A stretch of DNA of 64,000 nucleotides from G963668345 sp965206025. GTDB lineage: Bacteria > Acidobacteriota > Terriglobia > Bryobacterales > UBA6623. This document shows, in pieces, positions 55,580-63,845 of the stretch. The DNA lies in the NCBI GenBank assembly GCA_965206025.1, contig CBDBIU010000005.1, positions 930,001 through 994,000 on the forward strand. The letters are read 5' to 3'. The translations under genes were made by a program, and so were the position numbers. Each line of letters starts with the position of its first letter. Position 1 is the stretch's first letter. The notes below the pieces were generated by a model, which had not been told where the DNA came from, did no database searches, and was given only the letters and a program-made list of their open reading frames with translations.

Positions 55580-56506
55580 CTACTCTTCTTTTGGCACGAA
55601 GGCGATGGCGCGGGCGGGGCTGCCGCTTTGATCCGCGATCTTGAGCGGTAGCGAGACGAAGTAAGCTCCCCGGGAAGGTAGCTGGTCGAGGTTGATCAGC
55701 AGCTCGGTCCAACTCATGCCGTATTTGAGCCCGGCGGCATGGGTCGGCAGACCGTCGTCAGTGTAGCCCATGCTGGGACCGTCCGTTCCCAAGTGCCAGA
55801 CGCCCTTGCCGTGGAGATAGTCCATGACTTCGGGCGTGGGCGCCGGCCAGCCGGGCTTTGATCTTTCGACGGCGGGTTCAAACGTCAAGCGGCGGCCCTC
55901 GGGAAGCGGCTTGAAATAGGCATTGCTGTAGCCGCTGCGAAACAGAACAACATCCCCAGGCTGGATCGGGCCGTGCGTACTCTCCCACTCCTCGATCATG
56001 GCGACGGTAATGCGCGGACTCATTCCGGGTTCGGCGGCATCCCGGATTGCGCTGACATCGATGACCGCCGCCGGTCCCATGAGCCGCTCCAGGGGATACT
56101 TATCTCCGGTTACGGCACCCGCCGGGCCGGCGTGCTCGAGGCCGCTGTCGGGGGGAGGGATCACATGGGCGGGGAAATCGATTTGCGTCCCGGTGTGCTC
56201 GTCGATCACGTAGCGCTGTCCGTAGTAGGCGGCTTCGCTCGGCTCGGCAGTGCCGCCGTAGTCGCTCTTCTTCGGCGCGAACCAATTGAACGTCCAGCGC
56301 TGAAAAGGCGGATTGGTTCCAAAGTGCGCGGGGACATCCTCGTCGACGAGAACCGACAAATCGACAACCCTGCTCTTCGCCGCAATCACTCCGACGTCAG
56401 CGGCAAGAGCCGTCGGGATTTCGATGACGGGATCGGGCGGCTGAGAACAGCCGCTGAAAACTAATGTAGTTGCCGTTAGGGTCAACAGGAAATGGGTTCG
56501 CATCAT
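55580..56506 (-). CDS. lipoprotein cyclase-family hydrolase (KynB-like)
   Basis: About 308 residues from an ATG-ATG start with GGAG upstream. The signal LLTLTATTLVFSGCSQPP contains a lipobox (FSGC). VVDLSVLVDEDVPAHFG, HTGTQIDFPAHVIPP and GDVVLFRSGYSNAYF are ordered motifs of the cyclase/kynurenine formamidase family, with the HxGTxxDxPxH metal site intact (EHTGTQIDFPAH). The family hydrolyses formamides or lactams; the exported lipoprotein form suggests an extracellular or periplasmic substrate. Confidence 0.87.
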   Translation of the reverse strand: MMRTHFLLTLTATTLVFSGCSQPPDPVIEIPTALAADVGVIAAKSRVVDLSVLVDEDVPAHFGTNPPFQRWTFNWFAPKKSDYGGTAEPSEAAYYGQRYVIDEHTGTQIDFPAHVIPPPDSGLEHAGPAGAVTGDKYPLERLMGPAAVIDVSAIRDAAEPGMSPRITVAMIEEWESTHGPIQPGDVVLFRSGYSNAYFKPLPEGRRLTFEPAVERSKPGWPAPTPEVMDYLHGKGVWHLGTDGPSMGYTDDGLPTHAAGLKYGMSWTELLINLDQLPSRGAYFVSLPLKIADQSGSPARAIAFVPKEE

Positions 56507-56575
56507 CGTTCTCCGTCGCTTGGATAAGATGTCTGGATAGGGTCCCGAGGACTTTTCGGGCGCGCCTTCCAGATC

Positions 56576-56600
56576 GTAGGGGCACGGCATGCCGTGCCCG
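56576..56600. repeat. GTAGGGGCACGGCATGCCGT palindrome, copy 2
   Basis: The 24-25-base palindrome lies 11 bp after the stop of the VOC gene at 56611 (minus strand) and is the same as the sequence nested in the repeat at 51654-51678. A related sequence is at 37863-37884. It may act as a terminator or belong to a REP-like family. Confidence 0.6.
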
Positions 56601-56610
56601 CCGGCGTTCG

Positions 56611-56979
56611 CTACGGCGTCGCCTGTTCCCACAGCCCGCAGATGTTGCCCTGAGGATCGATGATCGCCGCGACCGCCCCGACGCCTGGTACTGGCGTCTT
56701 CGGCAATGCCACGGTCGCGCCCAGGCTCGTTGCCTTCTCGATCGCCTGGTCGATGCTGGCTACGTCCACATAGTTCATCCACGGCTGCTCGGCGTTCTGC
56801 CGCTGCATCACGGCTCCGTTGATGCCGGGACCCTCTGACCCGGTCTCGCAGAGCCAGTACTCCACCCCCGGGATCGGGGCCTGCTGAAACTTCCAGCCGA
56901 ACAGGTCGCCGTAGAACTTGGTCAATTCCTTCGGCTCATTAGCGGGAAGCTCGAAGTGGACGATACGGTTGTTTGCCAT
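56611..56979 (-). CDS. VOC superfamily protein
   Basis: A 122-residue protein, similar in layout to the one at 51101 but not closely alike. NNRIVHFELPANEPKELTKF and YGDLFGWKFQQAPIPGVEYW form the first module, and NYVDVASIDQAIEKATSLGA then IIDPQGNICGLWEQ the second. The FELPANEP-KFYGDLFGWKF pattern is typical of small VOC proteins annotated as glyoxalase-like; function unknown. Confidence 0.87.
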   Translation of the reverse strand: MANNRIVHFELPANEPKELTKFYGDLFGWKFQQAPIPGVEYWLCETGSEGPGINGAVMQRQNAEQPWMNYVDVASIDQAIEKATSLGATVALPKTPVPGVGAVAAIIDPQGNICGLWEQATP

Positions 56980-57152
56980 GCTGGATTCCTTGATGAAAGC
57001 GTGGGACTCGCCTCTCCCCGCACCCTTCTAGCAACGACCTCAAGGGGCGGCTGATGCGGCCATTCTGCCGACTGCAAACTTGGTGGGCCGGGGCCACTCT
57101 TCGCCTTTGAAGACAGCTCCTGCCGCCAAGGGCTGCGAGACCGTAGCGGGGT

Positions 57153-57782
57153 TCACAGTCCTTCAGAGGAGCGGCTGACCAGGGAGAGAAACTCTTCCCG
57201 TGTCTTGGGGTTGTCGCGGAAGGCCCCCAACATGGCGCTGGTGACGGCGGAGGAATGTTGTTTCTCGACCCCGCGCATGATCATGCACAGGTGCTTGGCC
57301 TCGACGACGACCCCCACGCCTTTCGGATCGATCGCTTCCTGGATGGTCTGCGCGATCTGGTTCGTCAAGCGTTCCTGGATCTGCAATCGGCGGGCGTACA
57401 TTTCGATAAGGCGAGCGACCTTGCTCAGTCCGATCACTTTTCGGTTGGGAAGATAGGCGACATGGACCTTGCCGAAAAACGGCAAAAGATGATGTTCGCA
57501 GAGGCTGAACATTTCGATGTCCTTGACGATGACCATTTCGTCGTAGGCGACATCGAACAAAGCTCCGTTGAGAATCGCGCCGGCGTCCATCTGATATCCG
57601 CTGGTAAGCTCGGCCAGTGCACGAGCGGTCCGTTGCGGGGTTCGGACCAACCCATCCCGCTCAGGATCTTCGCCTAGCTGGGCCAACAGCATGCGCACGA
57701 TTTGGGCCAACTCGGCTTGCCGGCCGGACGCGGGATCCGGAAACTCGTCGATCACATCATGAAAGCTGCTTTTCGTAACCAT
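57153..57782 (-). CDS. folE: GTP cyclohydrolase I
   Basis: About 209 residues from the ATG before VTKSSFHDVIDEFPDPASGR. Zinc ligands are in FSLCEHHLLPFFGKVHVAYL and KHLCMIMRGVEKQHS, and GLSKVARLIEMYARRLQIQE is a conserved block. It makes 7,8-dihydroneopterin triphosphate from GTP. The gene begins 4 bp after the first PTPS paralog ends, so the two are probably cotranslated and feed reduced-pterin or deazapurine synthesis. Confidence 0.95.
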   Translation of the reverse strand: MVTKSSFHDVIDEFPDPASGRQAELAQIVRMLLAQLGEDPERDGLVRTPQRTARALAELTSGYQMDAGAILNGALFDVAYDEMVIVKDIEMFSLCEHHLLPFFGKVHVAYLPNRKVIGLSKVARLIEMYARRLQIQERLTNQIAQTIQEAIDPKGVGVVVEAKHLCMIMRGVEKQHSSAVTSAMLGAFRDNPKTREEFLSLVSRSSEGL

Positions 57783-57786
57783 AACT

Positions 57787-58230
57787 CTAGCCGGCAACCT
57801 CGAAGCGGTTGCGGCCGGTCTCCTCCACTTGAACCTTCGCCAGCCGCAAGGGCTGGTCGCCGAACGCCTCGGCCCAGGATTGCCGCAGCCATCGGCGGAT
57901 CAGCAGCGACAGATTCTCGGTCGTGGGAACGACGTCGGACAGCTCCGCCACGTCGCTATTCAAATTCACGTGGTCGAGCCTCGACGTCACCGCCCCTTCT
58001 ACCAAAGTATCCAACGCCTCTCGCGGGACGATCATTCCCGACCTCGCATCAACGGGCCCCTCGACACTGACATCGAGCGCGTAATTGTGCCCGTGCCCCC
58101 AACGATGGTTGCACTTCCCGAACACGCGAGCATTTTCTTCGTCACTCAACTGCTGCGCGTGCAGCCGATGAGAAGCCGAAAACAAGTAGCGTTTCGTGAC
58201 CCGAACCAACAGCCGTCCCCCACTCTGCAA
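57787..58230 (-). CDS. 6-pyruvoyltetrahydropterin synthase / QueD family, Cys present
   Basis: About 147 residues; the exact start is unclear because only TTG codons are available (58230 or 58209). FSASHRLHAQQLSDEENARV has the first zinc His, FGKCNHRWGHGHNYALDVSV has the catalytic Cys and the two other zinc His, and the C-terminus ends VQVEETGRNRFEVAG. The FGKCN--GHGHNY pattern is that of eukaryotic-type PTPS rather than E. coli QueD, so tetrahydrobiopterin-type synthesis is likely. It sits between folE and a second paralog. Confidence 0.85.
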   Translation of the reverse strand: MQSGGRLLVRVTKRYLFSASHRLHAQQLSDEENARVFGKCNHRWGHGHNYALDVSVEGPVDARSGMIVPREALDTLVEGAVTSRLDHVNLNSDVAELSDVVPTTENLSLLIRRWLRQSWAEAFGDQPLRLAKVQVEETGRNRFEVAG

Positions 58231-58360
58231 TCTCTGTCCAACCAGCCGACCCTCGCGCCGCCGGCCACGGGCTATTGAACCAGACGCCCCGTTGAGCCGA
58301 AACCCGGTCCCCGGCGGGCCGCGCCCAAAAGCGAACCTTATCTTACCTTGTTCGAGAACA

Positions 58361-58792
58361 TCACGAAGCGCCGGGCCGGCCCTCGCCGAAGTATTCGACG
58401 TATAGGTCGGGCGTTTCGTAAAGGCGCACGCCGTGAAGGGCGCGTCCGTCTACATTGATGGCCGGTTCCAAGCGCCGCCAAATCTCCTGAACGATATTTT
58501 CAGGCGTCGGGATCAGGCTGTCAAACGGGGAGACTTCCCGGTTCAAGAAGCGGTGATCATAGGGCTCAATGACTTGCGCCTCGATAATCCCTTTGAGTTC
58601 TTTGAGATCGATGATCATACCGTCGACCGCATCGACCTCCCCGGCTACCGTCACCTCGAGAACGTAGTTGTGGCCGTGCCCGCTCTCCCGGCTCGCTTTG
58701 CCGAACAGCTTTTCGTTTTCTTCCGGACTCAAAGACGGGTTACGACAGAAGTGCGAGGCCGAAAATTCGGCCCGTCGGGTAACCAAAACCAT
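58361..58792 (-). CDS. PTPS-family paralog lacking the catalytic Cys
   Basis: About 143 residues from the ATG before VLVTRRAEFSASHFCRNPSL. The zinc His residues are kept (FSASHF, SGHGHNYVLEVTV) but the position of the catalytic Cys reads FGKASRESGHGHNY, with Ala instead of Cys and a Glu three residues on. Glu-bearing PTPS variants (PTPS-III) replace Cys function in other organisms, but there the Glu is at a different position. The tail (HGVRLYETPDLYVEYFGEGR) is family-like. Together with folE and the other paralog it forms a three-gene pterin cluster. Confidence 0.85.
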   Translation of the reverse strand: MVLVTRRAEFSASHFCRNPSLSPEENEKLFGKASRESGHGHNYVLEVTVAGEVDAVDGMIIDLKELKGIIEAQVIEPYDHRFLNREVSPFDSLIPTPENIVQEIWRRLEPAINVDGRALHGVRLYETPDLYVEYFGEGRPGAS

Positions 58793-58838
58793 TTGCCGTA
58801 GCCCCTGACTCCCAGCTACATTGAGAATACTCTTCATT

Positions 58839-59360
58839 ATGCCATGGTCAAAAAAGGAGCTCCTCTATTGGGCCCTGCTCATCGGGCTGACGACGACGCT
58901 GCTCTCCCGCGTCGTCCCCTACTTAGAGATCCACGACGTCGGGATCGGCGATCGCGCTCCGGAGTTTGACCTCACGGCGGAAGACGGCAGCGGCATTCGG
59001 CTCCAAGACTATCGAGGGAAGCTCGTCTTGCTGAACTTCTGGGCGACGTGGTGTCCGCCGTGCGTGGAGGAAATGCCGTCGTTGAATTTTGTCCACGAGC
59101 ATCTGCGGGGAAAAGGGCTCGTCGTGTTGGGCGTCAGCGTGGATGAGGACGAAGCCGTGTATCGCGATTTCCTCCAACGCGCGAGGGTCCGTTTTCCCAC
59201 CGTCCGTGACCCGGAAAGAACAGCGCCCAACCGTTACGGAACTCTCAAGTATCCGGAAACCTACCTGATCGACCGGGAAGGGTACGTGCTGGGCAAGTAT
59301 GTTGGGGCGGAAGACTGGACGCGCCCGGAAATCATCAACTACCTGTCATCGCTTTTGTGA
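58839..59360 (+). CDS. membrane-anchored TlpA/ResA-type thioredoxin
   Basis: A 173-residue protein from ATG 58839. A single N-terminal membrane helix (LLYWALLIGLTTTLLSRVVP) is followed by a thioredoxin domain, with NFWATWCPPCVEEMPSLNFV holding the WCPPC active site and YPETYLIDREGYVLG the cis-Pro region. It would reduce periplasmic disulfides, for example during cytochrome c maturation, which fits the many cytochromes in the window. The gene is divergent from the pterin cluster by 46 bp. Confidence 0.92.
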   Translation: MPWSKKELLYWALLIGLTTTLLSRVVPYLEIHDVGIGDRAPEFDLTAEDGSGIRLQDYRGKLVLLNFWATWCPPCVEEMPSLNFVHEHLRGKGLVVLGVSVDEDEAVYRDFLQRARVRFPTVRDPERTAPNRYGTLKYPETYLIDREGYVLGKYVGAEDWTRPEIINYLSSLL

Positions 59361-59577
59361 GCCGGGATCACATCGGCCGACTTACAGTTTGTCGGGCAAG
59401 GCTGCCGTCCGCGAGGTTGAAGCTTAGACTCGCGTAAGGGCGGCTCGGCGTCGTTTCCGAGACCCGCGGCCGTTTGGGTTGTGCACTCAACACACGATTG
59501 CCCGTGCCGCTTTGGAGTGAACCCCAAGGAATGAGACAGTTGTGATAGCGACACTTTAGCGGGGAAAGGGACTGCGA

Positions 59578-59946
59578 GTGGGCAAGAGACGAGTTTACAA
59601 GTTTCCCGAAGAATACCGGAAGATGGCACTGGAGCGGCTGAAGAGCTGCGAGAGCGTGACGGCGCTGTCGAAGGAACTGGGGATTCACCGAGGGCTGCTG
59701 TACAGGTGGCGAAATCGGAGGGAGCCGAGCGAGGAGGGCCCCGGTCCGCCGGCCGCCTCCCGCGAGCGGGGACTACGCCAGGAGATCCGCGCCTTGAAGC
59801 GCCTGTTGGGGAACAAGATGCTGGAAGTGGATTTTTTCAAAGGCGCCTTCGAAAAAGTCGAGGCTCGACGCCACGGCAGCGGCAGCTGTGGCGAGAAGGC
59901 GTCTACGACCAAATCCGGGAGTCGATGCCGATGCAAGGCAGACTGA
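59578..59946 (+). CDS. IS3-family transposase OrfA
   Basis: A 122-residue protein starting at GTG. KFPEEYRKMALERLKSCESV and ALSKELGIHRGLLYRWRNRR form the helix-turn-helix that binds the inverted repeats, and EIRALKRLLGNKMLEVDFFK is the leucine-zipper-like end. A slippery T-TTT-TTC heptamer at 59832-59838 in this frame would allow a -1 shift into OrfB to make the OrfAB transposase. Confidence 0.85.
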   Translation: MGKRRVYKFPEEYRKMALERLKSCESVTALSKELGIHRGLLYRWRNRREPSEEGPGPPAASRERGLRQEIRALKRLLGNKMLEVDFFKGAFEKVEARRHGSGSCGEKASTTKSGSRCRCKAD

Positions 59947-60995
59947 GTGTCGAGCGGATGTGCCGGCTGGCCCCAGTAAGCCGGGCGGGTTTCTATCGGT
60001 CTTGGCAAGAGCGGATACCAGAGGAAGAAGACATGGAAGTGCGGTCGGCGGTCCAGGAGGTGGCCCTGGAACATCGGCGACGCTATGGCTACCGCAGGGT
60101 GACGGCGGAACTGCGTCGGCGGGGGATGTTGGTGAACCACAAGCGCGTGGCCCGCATCATGCGCCAGGACGGCTTGCTCGGTGCGCAGCCGCGGGCCTTC
60201 GTGGCCACCACGGACGCCGATCATCCGCTGGAGGTGTACCTCAACCTAGCCGCCCGCATCAAGCTGCGGGGGATTAATCAGCTGTGGATGGCCGACATCA
60301 CCTACATCCGGCTGAAGGTCGAGTTCGTGTATCTGGCGGTGATCGTGGACGCCTACTCGCGCAAGGTGGTGGGCTGGGCGCTGGGGCGAACGCTGGCCGC
60401 CCGCTTGCCGCTGGCGGCGCTGGAGCAGGCGATGGCCGAACGGCAGCTGCCGCCGGGCCTGGTCCATCACTCCGATCGCGGCGTGCAGTACGCTTCAGGC
60501 GCCTACGTGAGGAGCCTGCGCCGGCGCCAAGCGATCCCCAGCATGAGTCGGCCGGCGAACCCCTACGACAATGCCAGTTGTGAGAGCTTCATCAAGACGC
60601 TCAAGCGGGAGGAGATCTACGCCAACGATTATCAGGATCTCGACCACCTGCGGGCGAATATCGAGGACTTCATCGAGCGCTACTACAACCGCTGCCGCCT
60701 GCATTCGGCGCTGGGCTACCGGTCCCCCGAGGAGTTCGAGCGGGCCGCCGGGACGAAGGCGGCTTGTGCGGGAGCGACGATGAGTTTTTTTAGGCATCCG
60801 GAGATCTATCGATCCGATGGGAAGGGGTGGGCGAACGGGAAGCCGACCGAAGCCGGCTCCCCGGACCATCGTTTCGATGAGTCTCCGGCCGGCTATTCCT
60901 CGGCGGGTTGGTCTCCACCAGAGCCCGCCTCCGCTTCACCAGCCGAGGACCATGCTAGCGGAGAAGAGACTGTGGGGAGAAGGAAAAACCATTGA
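59706..60995 (+). CDS. IS3-family transposase OrfB (DDE integrase domain)
   Basis: The catalytic frame lies -1 relative to OrfA; its first 60 or so residues overlap OrfA in another frame, and real translation probably enters by frameshift. RRYGYRRVTAELRRRGMLVN and HKRVARIMRQDGLLGAQPRA form the HTH_21 part. The catalytic core has NQLWMADITYIRLKVEFVYL (Asp), VHHSDRGVQYASGAYVRSLR (Asp) and YDNASCESFIKTLKREEIYA (Glu), all intact, so the element may be active. The C-terminal 80 residues after RLHSALGYRSPEEFE are of low complexity and may extend past the usual end. Confidence 0.9.
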   Translation: MAKSEGAERGGPRSAGRLPRAGTTPGDPRLEAPVGEQDAGSGFFQRRLRKSRGSTPRQRQLWREGVYDQIRESMPMQGRLSVERMCRLAPVSRAGFYRSWQERIPEEEDMEVRSAVQEVALEHRRRYGYRRVTAELRRRGMLVNHKRVARIMRQDGLLGAQPRAFVATTDADHPLEVYLNLAARIKLRGINQLWMADITYIRLKVEFVYLAVIVDAYSRKVVGWALGRTLAARLPLAALEQAMAERQLPPGLVHHSDRGVQYASGAYVRSLRRRQAIPSMSRPANPYDNASCESFIKTLKREEIYANDYQDLDHLRANIEDFIERYYNRCRLHSALGYRSPEEFERAAGTKAACAGATMSFFRHPEIYRSDGKGWANGKPTEAGSPDHRFDESPAGYSSAGWSPPEPASASPAEDHASGEETVGRRKNH

Positions 60996-61039
60996 ACGGC
61001 GAGTGTCGCTATCGCAAATTGTCTCAGCGGAGGGGTTCA

Positions 61040-61377
61040 CCCCTCCGCGGCCGCCAGATCCGCGGCTTTTTTTGGTACTCGGACCTACGCGTCGCGGGTC
61101 CCCCGACCTGCGTATCGCTGCTCTTACCTACCTCTGGTCGCCGTGGGTGGCCGGCAGGCTCCGTTTCCTGCTCCCACAAGCCCTCGCCATGCGCCAATCC
61201 GAGCAGCGAGCGCCAGCGAGCGGTCGACAATTGCCTTTCCAAAGGGGATGACAACCGGTGGGTTTTCCGCCGAGCGGCCTATGATCCATCGTGGATTCGC
61301 GCAACCGAGCGCGAGTTCGCCCGAAACCGGCCTGCACGCTTTGGCCGCCTTCAGCGTATTAAGTAGTGGAGGGTGTT
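61040..61377. other. intergenic, shares a short repeat with the HTH pseudogene
   Basis: CGCCAGATCCGCGGC (61052-61066) is identical to 33472-33486, and on the minus strand both regions encode a similar string (YQKKPRIWRP here, YQRPRIWRA there), suggesting a shared piece of repeat DNA. No gene is supported. GTGGAGGGTGTT just before 61378 is the ribosome-binding site of the next gene. Confidence 0.4.
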
Positions 61378-63462
61378 ATGCGAATTCGTGTCTTTGCCTC
61401 AATCGTCATTTTGATGCTTTCGGGCCTCGCCGCGCGGGCCGCCGAGCTTTCGGTCAGCAAAGTCGTGCTCTACAAGCACGGAATCGGGTTTTTCGAGCGA
61501 TCGGGAAGCGTGCCGCCCGGAGATCAGGCTCAACTCCAGTTCAAGGCCACCGAGATGGACGACGTGCTCAAATCCTTGACCGTCGAACAGCGCGGAGGGG
61601 AGGGCGTCTCGGCCATCCGCTACGACTCGAGCGACCCGCTCTCGAAACGCCTGGAAGTTTTCCCGTTCCGTATCGGCCAAGCCATCACTCTCAGCCAGAT
61701 ACTCGACCAGTTCAAGGGCGCCGAGGTCGAGCTGCGGCTGAGCAGCGGCAAGGCGCGCGGTTCGATCGTCAGCGCGCGGACGATTCCGGCCAGTGAACGC
61801 CAGCCCCAGCGCCAAGAGCTGATACTGCTCACCAAGGGCGAGCTGCGGACCCTCGATCCAGCGGCGGCGGCCGGACTGCGCTTCGTCGACGCCAAGCTGC
61901 AGTCCCAGTTTGCGGACTATTTGGGAGTCGTGGCGCGGTCTCGCAATCTGGAGAAGCGAACGGTGACCATCGAATCCTCGGGAGAAGTGAGCGAGGTGGC
62001 TGCCAGCTACGTCGTTCCCACTCCGATTTGGAAAAGCAGTTACCGGCTGGTATTCGACGGCGGAGGGAAGCCGCTGCTCGAGGGCTGGGCGATTGTGGAC
62101 AACACGTCCGGCGAGGATTGGACGAACGTCAGGCTTTCGCTCGTTTCCGGGTTGCCGGTGTCCTTCATCAGCCGGCTCTACGAACCGCGCTACCTGAGCC
62201 GTCCGGTCGTCCAGTTGGCTCAAGACCGCGCCTGGCGCCCGGTGGTCCACGGAGGGGCCGTCGAGGAGGCAGGCCTAAGTGACACGGTGGCCGCGATGCG
62301 TCCGCCTCCGGCTCCGCCAGCCAAGGAAGCAGCCGCCTATGACGGGCAAAAGAAGGGCCGGCGCGACAACCTAGAGCGGAATCGCGCCTTTCGCCAGCAG
62401 GTCGCCGGCAGCATCGTGGGCGGGCTGGTCGGCGCCCAAAACGAGCGTTTTCAACGCCGAGCCGTGTCTTCCACGGTGGCGGCCGCCGCCGTCGGCGCCG
62501 AGCTGGGGGAACTGTTCGAATACAGGATCGATCGCCCGGTCAACATTCGCAAGGGCGAGTCCGCCATGCTGCCTTTCTTCCGAGAGCGCATCGAGGCCCG
62601 CCGCCTGCTCATCTACGACCACTCCAATGCCTCCCAACACCCGCTCAACGCCGTCGAGCTGACCAACTCCGGCGACACCACGATGGATGGCGGTGCCATC
62701 ACCGTCTACGACGCCGGAGCCTATGCCGGCGAAGCTTTGATGGAGACCGTCAAGTCGGGCGACAAGCGGCTGATCAGCTACGCCGTCGATCTGGGAACCC
62801 GCATCACCCCGGCCTTCGATAGCGAGAGCAAGCTGCTCAGCGAATTTCACTTCCAACGCGGCCTGCTGACGACCAAGACCGCCCGCCGGGAAACTAAGAC
62901 CTTTACCATTCGCAACGTGGATTCGAAACCGAAGACCGTGATCATCGAACACGCCGTCCGGCCCGAGTACAAGCTCATCGACATGAAGCCGGAAGAGAAA
63001 ACCGCTAACTCCTATCGCTTCGAGGTTAAGGTCGACGCTGGAGCTACAAAGAAATTCCCCGTGGTCGAGGAACGCGTCTATTCCCAGCAGATCGCCGTCA
63101 CCAACATGACGCCGGACCAGATCTTTGCCTACGTGCGGAACGAGAAACTCGACGAAGCCGGCCGCAAGAAGCTCGAGGAGATGGCTGATCTAAAGCGCCA
63201 AATCGCCGACACCGACCGTGAACTCGCGAGGGTCAACGAACAGATCAACAACCTCTCGCAAGACCAGAGCCGGCTCAGGAGCAACATTTCAACGCTTCGC
63301 TCCGTTGCCGGGCAGCAGCAGCGGGTAATGGAGTACGCCGACAAGCTCTCCGCCCAGGAAGGAAGGCTGGTTTCTCTCCGCGATCAGCAGAACGAACTTC
63401 GCCGGCGGAAGGACAAGCTTCAAAAGGAGTTGAATACGCTCATGGAAACGCTGAAGTTTTGA
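61378..63462 (+). CDS. DUF4139 family secreted protein with coiled-coil end
   Basis: A 694-residue exported protein (signal VFASIVILMLSGLAARA). Residues of about 20-110 (VSKVVLYKHGIGFFERSGSV) are the usual N-terminal domain, then the DUF4139 core (YVVPTPIWKSSYRLVFDGGG; EGWAIVDNTSGEDWTNVRLS; VSGLPVSFISRLYEP) and, from about residue 595, a long coiled coil (LKRQIADTDRELARVNEQIN; RVMEYADKLSAQEGRLVSLR). Biochemical function is unknown. It lies alone after an IS element. Confidence 0.88.
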   Translation: MRIRVFASIVILMLSGLAARAAELSVSKVVLYKHGIGFFERSGSVPPGDQAQLQFKATEMDDVLKSLTVEQRGGEGVSAIRYDSSDPLSKRLEVFPFRIGQAITLSQILDQFKGAEVELRLSSGKARGSIVSARTIPASERQPQRQELILLTKGELRTLDPAAAAGLRFVDAKLQSQFADYLGVVARSRNLEKRTVTIESSGEVSEVAASYVVPTPIWKSSYRLVFDGGGKPLLEGWAIVDNTSGEDWTNVRLSLVSGLPVSFISRLYEPRYLSRPVVQLAQDRAWRPVVHGGAVEEAGLSDTVAAMRPPPAPPAKEAAAYDGQKKGRRDNLERNRAFRQQVAGSIVGGLVGAQNERFQRRAVSSTVAAAAVGAELGELFEYRIDRPVNIRKGESAMLPFFRERIEARRLLIYDHSNASQHPLNAVELTNSGDTTMDGGAITVYDAGAYAGEALMETVKSGDKRLISYAVDLGTRITPAFDSESKLLSEFHFQRGLLTTKTARRETKTFTIRNVDSKPKTVIIEHAVRPEYKLIDMKPEEKTANSYRFEVKVDAGATKKFPVVEERVYSQQIAVTNMTPDQIFAYVRNEKLDEAGRKKLEEMADLKRQIADTDRELARVNEQINNLSQDQSRLRSNISTLRSVAGQQQRVMEYADKLSAQEGRLVSLRDQQNELRRRKDKLQKELNTLMETLKF

Positions 63463-63545
63463 GCGGGATGCGGCAAGGACAAGCGGACGGCAAGAAGCAA
63501 GAAAGGGCAGGCGATTCCCCGGCCGGGGATTTGCCGAGTCTGCCG

Positions 63546-63610
63546 CCCACGGTTCCGCCTCACGGCTGCACCGCAGGCTATTATCCTACGCTCCTCCGGG
63601 GCTGCACCGG
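63546..63610. repeat. GGAGGGGC repeat family, reverse copy
   Basis: CCCACGGTTCCGCCTCACGG then CTGCACCGCAGGCTATTATC and CTACGCTCCTCCGGGGCTG form the reverse complement of the type at 26784 and 32097. Confidence 0.55.
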
Positions 63611-63634
63611 CCGTAACGAACGTAATTGGGGCTA

Positions 63635-63827
63635 GCACGCATTTCTCACCACCTGGCGGTCGAAGCACGCAATAGGGCGCCATTACCGCGTTGCGCTTGC
63701 TCGCCGTGCTCAACGTAGGGTTCAAGTACGCCCGCATTATTCAAGAAATGAGTCGCCGAGCGGCGCGCGCCTTGTACCGACGGGCCTCTCACGCACCTCG
63801 CCTCGCCCCGTGTTGAGACATCACAGC
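63635..63827 (+). repeat. TA-flanked repeat family, full-length copy (plus)
   Basis: A 193-bp element with left end GCACGCATTTCTCACCACCT and right end TGTTGAGACATCACAGC (a diverged end), flanked by TA at 63633-63634 and 63828-63829. The core matches the copies at 40248 and 42840. It lies between the DUF4139 and groES genes, whose ends face each other, so it may act as a bidirectional terminator. Confidence 0.75.
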
Positions 63828-63845
63828 TAGCCCGCTGGTACGCGC

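Larger units (their letters stand above)
59518..61039 (+). mobile_element. IS3-family insertion sequence
   Basis: Imperfect inverted ends: TGAACCCCAAGGAATGAGAC and GTTGTGATAGCGACAC on the left; on the right, read inverted, TGAACCCCTCCGCTGAGACA and TTTGCGATAGCGACAC. The element is about 1.5 kb and contains the two transposase frames listed below. I see no target duplication at the inferred ends. Confidence 0.85.
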
